Origin: Streptomyces lienomycini
GTDB lineage: Bacteria; Actinomycetota; Actinomycetes; Streptomycetales; Streptomycetaceae
Length of the DNA: 64,000 nucleotides
NCBI RefSeq assembly: GCF_027947595.1
Contig: NZ_CP116257.1
Coordinates: forward strand, 4,464,001-4,528,000
Reading direction: 5' to 3'
Of this stretch, positions 60,560-64,000 are shown in pieces. The notes beneath the pieces are model-generated. The model saw nothing but the letters and a program-made list of their open reading frames with translations, was not told the DNA's origin and did not search any database. Each line of letters begins with the position of its first letter. Within the stretch, counting starts at the first letter, position 1. A program made the translations under genes and the position numbers.

Positions 60560-62605
60560 ATGATCTCCACCCTCCACTCCCGCCTCCACCGCGGGGCGGA
60601 CGGCGTGCCCGCCGCCCGTCTCGCCTTCGGAGCCGACTACAACCCCGAGCAGTGGCCGCGGGAGGTGTGGGAGGAGGACGTCCGGCTGATGCGCGAGGCC
60701 GGCGTCACCATCGTGTCGCTCGGCATCTTCTCCTGGGCCCGGATCCAACCGGGCCCCGACACCTGGGACTTCGCCTGGCTCGACGAGGTCATGGACCTGC
60801 TGCACGCGCACGGCGTCGGCGTCGACCTGGCCACCGCGACCGCCTCCCCGCCACCCTGGCTGACCACCGCGCACCCGGAGATCCTCCCGGTCACCGACCG
60901 GGGCGAGACGCTGTGGCCGGGAGCGCGCCAGCACTGGCGCCCGACGTCGCCCGTCTTCCGGGAGCACGCCCTGCGCCTGGTCCGCGAGTTGGCGACCCGC
61001 TACGCCGGTCACCCGGCGCTGGTCGCCTGGCACGTCAACAACGAGCTGGGCTGCCACAACGTCCACGACTACTCCGACGACGCGGCCCGCGCGTTCCGTG
61101 GCTGGCTGCGCGCCCGGTACGGCACTACGGACGCCCTCAACCACGCCTGGGGCACGGCGTTCTGGTCGCAGCGCTACAGCGACTGGGAACAGGTCCTGCC
61201 GCCCCGGCTGGCGGCCTCGCACCCGAACCCGACCCAGCAGCTGGACTTCAAGCGGTTCTCCTCGGACGCGCTCAAGGACCACCTGCGCGCGGAGCGGGAC
61301 CTGCTGCGGGAGCTGACCCCCGACGTCCCCGTCACCACCAACTTCATGGTGATGCCCGGCACCAAGGGCATGAACTACGCGGACTGGGCCGGCGAGGTGG
61401 ACTTCGTCGCCAACGACCACTACGTCGTGCCGGGCCCGCAGGCCCGCGACGAGCTGTCGTTCTCGGCGAACCTCACCAGCGGCATCGCGGGCGGCCGCCC
61501 CTGGTTCCTGATGGAGCACTCCACGAGCGCCGTGAACTGGCAGCCCGTCAACCTGGCCAAGCGGCCCGGTGACCTGGCCCGTGACTCGCTCACGCACGTC
61601 GCGCACGGCGCGGACGCGGTCTGCTTCTTCCAGTGGCGCCAGTCGGCGGCCGGCGCGGAGAAGTACCACTCGGCGATGGTCCCGCACGCCGGCGCGGACA
61701 GCGACCTGTTCCGCGCGGTCACCGCGCTCGGCGACACCCTGAAGGCGCTCGCGCCGGTCGCCGGGAGCGAGCGGGAGCCCGCCGAGGTCGGCATCCTCTT
61801 CGACTGGGAGTCGCGGTGGGCGAGCGAGCAGGACTCGCACCCCACCTCCCTGCTCGACTACCACCAGGAGGCGCTCGACTGGTACTCGGCGCTGCTGTCC
61901 CTCGGCGTCCGCGCCGACGTCGTCACCACCGGCGCCGACCTGAGCCGCCACCGGGTGCTGATCGCGCCGGTGCTGCACCTGGTCCCGGCCGAGCTGGCCA
62001 AGGACCTCACGCGCTACGCCGAGCAGGGCGGGCACCTGGTCACCACGTACTTCTCCGGTGTCGTCGACGAGAACGACCACGTGTGGCTCGGCGGCTATCC
62101 GGGCGCCCTGCGGGACCTGCTGGGCATCCGCGTCGAGGAGTTCGGCCCGCTGCCCGCCGGGCAGGGCGTGGAGCTGGACGACGACAGCACCGGCGGGCTG
62201 TGGACCGACCACGTGACCGTCACCGCGCCCGAGACCGAGGTCCTCGTCCGCTACCGCACCGGTGCGTACGCGGGCCGCCCCGCGGTCACCCGGCGCGGCG
62301 CGGGCGGCGGTTCGGCCGCGTACGTCTCCACCCGGCTCGGCGCCGAGGGGCTCGCCGCGCTGCTGCCGCGGCTGCTGGAACCCGCCGGGGTGAGGAGCGA
62401 GCTGCCCGCCGGGGTTCGCGGTTCGGTCGAGGCGACCGTGCGCCGGGGTCCCGGCGGCCGGTTCCTGTTCCTGGTCAACCGGACCGACGAGACCGTCACC
62501 GTCCCGGGGATCACCGGCGAGGTCCTGGTGGGGGCCACCGATGACGAGGGCGCGGTCGTGCTCGCGGGCCGGGGTGTCGCCGTCCTGCGCGGGCCCACCG
62601 GCTGA
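60560..62605 (+). CDS. Beta-galactosidase, glycoside hydrolase family 42
   Basis: A 681-residue GH42 enzyme, cytoplasmic (no signal peptide). The TIM barrel opens FGADYNPEQWPREVWEEDVRLMREAGVTIVSLGIFSWARIQP. The acid/base Glu is in HVNNELGCHN (near residue 160) and the nucleophile Glu in WFLMEHSTSAVNWQP (near 320). A trimerisation domain (about 395-605) and small C-terminal beta domain complete it. GGAAGGACCGCC precedes ATG 60560. As last gene of the LacI-controlled operon it hydrolyses imported beta-galactosides, possibly plant galacto-oligosaccharides rather than lactose. Confidence 0.93.
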   Translation: MISTLHSRLHRGADGVPAARLAFGADYNPEQWPREVWEEDVRLMREAGVTIVSLGIFSWARIQPGPDTWDFAWLDEVMDLLHAHGVGVDLATATASPPPWLTTAHPEILPVTDRGETLWPGARQHWRPTSPVFREHALRLVRELATRYAGHPALVAWHVNNELGCHNVHDYSDDAARAFRGWLRARYGTTDALNHAWGTAFWSQRYSDWEQVLPPRLAASHPNPTQQLDFKRFSSDALKDHLRAERDLLRELTPDVPVTTNFMVMPGTKGMNYADWAGEVDFVANDHYVVPGPQARDELSFSANLTSGIAGGRPWFLMEHSTSAVNWQPVNLAKRPGDLARDSLTHVAHGADAVCFFQWRQSAAGAEKYHSAMVPHAGADSDLFRAVTALGDTLKALAPVAGSEREPAEVGILFDWESRWASEQDSHPTSLLDYHQEALDWYSALLSLGVRADVVTTGADLSRHRVLIAPVLHLVPAELAKDLTRYAEQGGHLVTTYFSGVVDENDHVWLGGYPGALRDLLGIRVEEFGPLPAGQGVELDDDSTGGLWTDHVTVTAPETEVLVRYRTGAYAGRPAVTRRGAGGGSAAYVSTRLGAEGLAALLPRLLEPAGVRSELPAGVRGSVEATVRRGPGGRFLFLVNRTDETVTVPGITGEVLVGATDDEGAVVLAGRGVAVLRGPTG

Positions 62606-62621
62606 GCGCCCGCCACCGACT

Positions 62622-62649
62622 CCCCGGAGCGGCGCACACCGCTCCGGGG
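62622..62649 (+). terminator. 11-bp perfect hairpin ending the galactoside operon
   Basis: CCCCGGAGCGG (62622-62632) and CCGCTCCGGGG (62639-62649) are exact complements with a 6-nt loop, 16 bp after the GH42 stop. Confidence 0.75.
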
Positions 62650-62767
62650 GCCCTTCCCGGCATGATCGGCAACTCCCCTCGGCCGAAGGGGGCGTGGCGC
62701 GGTGACACCGCAGTACGATGATCGAAAACTGCGGCGGAGCGTCACCTCCCGGAGCACGGAGCCTGCC

Positions 62768-63559
62768 ATGACGACGGAACACACCCAGCCTCCCCACATC
62801 GACACCGGCCGGGCCCACCCCGCGCGTGTCTACGACTGGCTGCTGGGCGGCAAGGACAACTACCCGGTCGACGAGGCGGTGGGCGAGACCCTGCCGCCCG
62901 AGGCGCGGGACGCGGCGCGGCAGAACCGCGCGTTCATGAACCGCGCGGTGGCGCACCTCGCCGCTCGGGGCATCGACCAGTTCCTGGACATCGGCACGGG
63001 CATCCCGACCGAGCCGAACCTGCACCAGATCGTGCAGCGGGCGGTGCCCACGGCGCGGGTGGTGTACGCCGACAACGACCCGATCGTGCTGCGGCACGCG
63101 GAGGCGCTGCTGGTCAGCAGCCCGGAGGGGGCCACCGACTACATCCAGGCCGATGTCCGCGAGCCGGCCGAGATCGTACGGCACGCCCGGGGGATCCTGG
63201 ACTTCGACCGGCCGATCGCGCTGTCGCTGATCGCCCTGATGCACTTCGTCCCGGACGACCAGGACGCCCACGGCATCGTCCGGGGACTGGTCGAGACCCT
63301 TCCCCCGGGCAGCCACCTGGTCCTCTCGCACGCGGCGATCGACCTCTTCCCCGAGCTGGCCGAGCAGGTGATCGCGCAGTACGCCAAGGGCGGCATCCGC
63401 CTCGGGTTCCGCACCCGGGCGGAGGTGGCCCGGTTCTTCGACGGGCTGGAAATGGTGCCGCCGGGGCTGGTCACGGCGACCGAGTGGTCCGGCGAGGGCC
63501 TGGAGCCGCCCGCGCCGGAGGAGAGCGGTATCTACGCGGGCGTGGCGCGCATCCCCTGA
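62768..63559 (+). CDS. SAM-dependent methyltransferase, DUF574/SAM_MT type
   Basis: A 263-residue protein of the actinobacterial S-adenosyl methyltransferase family (PF04672-like). It opens DTGRAHPARVYDWLLGGKDNYPVDEAVGE, then QNRAFMNRAVAHLAARGIDQFLDIGTGIPTEPNLHQIVQ, VVYADNDPIVLRHAEALL, and PIALSLIALMHFVPDD. The family is abundant in Streptomyces, and its members often sit beside regulators; substrates are mostly unknown. ATG 62768 matches the usual start. Confidence 0.87.
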   Translation: MTTEHTQPPHIDTGRAHPARVYDWLLGGKDNYPVDEAVGETLPPEARDAARQNRAFMNRAVAHLAARGIDQFLDIGTGIPTEPNLHQIVQRAVPTARVVYADNDPIVLRHAEALLVSSPEGATDYIQADVREPAEIVRHARGILDFDRPIALSLIALMHFVPDDQDAHGIVRGLVETLPPGSHLVLSHAAIDLFPELAEQVIAQYAKGGIRLGFRTRAEVARFFDGLEMVPPGLVTATEWSGEGLEPPAPEESGIYAGVARIP

Positions 63560-63577
63560 CGGGGCCGTGGGCGCGGC

Positions 63578-63763
63578 TCAGCGGCGGCGCCCGCGCGTCG
63601 CCCAGCCGCTGCCGACGCCGGCGACGTGCAGGGCCAGCAGGGCGAGGCCGATGAGCATGACGTTGGTGGAGGTGAAGATGTCGTTGGTCGAGACCTCCGC
63701 CGCGTTGATCAGCCAGGCGATGAGGAACAGAACCGCCGCGATGATGGCGAGCACGGTGTACAT
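63578..63763 (-). CDS. 61-residue two-span membrane protein
   Basis: A small hydrophobic protein: a first span MYTVLAIIAAVLFLIAWLIN, a short polar loop (AAEVSTNDIFTST) and a second span NVMLIGLALLALHVAG, ending GWATRGRRR. ATG 63763 follows GAAGGG. Function unknown. Convergent with the methyltransferase, 18 bp apart. Confidence 0.65.
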   Translation of the reverse strand: MYTVLAIIAAVLFLIAWLINAAEVSTNDIFTSTNVMLIGLALLALHVAGVGSGWATRGRRR

Positions 63764-63920
63764 CCCTTCGGATCGGCGGCACCGGGCCGGTGCCGTGTCA
63801 CGCGTATGCCCCCGACGCGGTGCGTGACACGGCGGAAGGTGCCCGGCGCTTCGTACAGTGGGGGGAGCGGACCGCGGCCGAGCCGCCCGGTCCCTCCCGC
63901 ACTCTCGTCCCGGAGCCCTC

Positions 63921-64000
63921 ATGCACGACCCGTCCACCGCGCCGGACGACGGCTCCGGCACGCTGTTCGGCCTCGACGCCCTGGCGTCCGGTCCGGCGGC
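63921..64000 (+). CDS. 5' end of an unidentified gene (cut by window edge)
   Basis: An open frame from ATG 63921 behind GGAGCCCTC runs off the right edge after 26 codons. The visible residues (MHDPSTAPDDGSGTLFGLDAL) are acidic and low in structure, too little to assign a family. Confidence 0.45.
   Translation, partial: MHDPSTAPDDGSGTLFGLDALASGPA

Overview
The window is about 72% GC by eye, with dense genes, frequent GTG/TTG starts, 4-bp ATGA/GTGA overlaps, and family content typical of Streptomyces: a conservon with paired P450s, snapalysin, class F sortase, an Rpf-like secreted protein, a SchA/CurD protein and a SpoIIE-type phosphatase. It reads as an accessory or chromosome-arm segment of a Streptomyces genome. 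I saw no rRNA, tRNA, CRISPR array, transposase or phage gene.

Layout. 1-4.4 kb: a CvnA-like sensor cut by the left edge, a TSUP anion exporter, an orphan P450 and a secreted trypsin-like protease. 4.5-9.6 kb: a lone ABC ATPase, then an organosulfur operon. That operon has an apparently leaderless 24-codon leader peptide ending Cys-Cys-stop, followed by binding lipoprotein, permease, ATPase and an FMN-dependent monooxygenase, and closes with a 14-bp terminator stem. 9.7-16.3 kb: Rpf-like protein, MFS transporter, DUF5949-type protein, isochorismatase-like hydrolase, Mrr-type membrane protein, beta-helix secreted protein and O-methyltransferase. 16.3-19 kb: SchA/CurD protein, class F sortase and a three-repeat surface protein. 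19.2-22.7 kb: SpoIIE phosphatase, RsbW-like ATPase and a methyltransferase. 22.8-26.3 kb: a P450 with a non-canonical I-helix, phosphoglucomutase and an Ala-rich membrane protein.

26.6-32.1 kb is a catabolic unit. A LysR regulator is divergent from benzoylformate decarboxylase, an aldehyde dehydrogenase and an aromatic-acid MFS importer, which together should turn benzoylformate into benzoate. 32.2-35.3 kb: PepSY lipoprotein, then a LysR regulator divergent from snapalysin with a clear T-N11-A palindrome between them. 35.3-38.9 kb: CbiZ, a STAS-like protein, and the nitric-oxide module hmp-nsrR with a probable NsrR site at hmp, then a cupin. 39-45.9 kb: an FtsX-type ABC exporter divergent from a two-component system, an MFS-UspA fusion under MarR control, and a GAF-ANTAR protein. 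46-51.6 kb: a conservon (cvnA-B-C-D plus two P450s), all overlapping, with nested inverted repeats at the promoter. The first P450 lacks the ExxR arginine. 51.6-56 kb: small proteins, a YihY-type membrane protein, and a translationally coupled TPP enzyme and SDR. 56-62.6 kb: a LacI regulator divergent from a sugar ABC importer (two permeases, binding lipoprotein) and a GH42 beta-galactosidase, with two perfect palindromic operators. 62.6-64 kb: a methyltransferase, a 61-aa membrane protein and a gene cut by the right edge.

All functions are inferred from motifs and context read by eye. No database search was run, and start codons were chosen from ribosome-binding-site position, overlap and family length.
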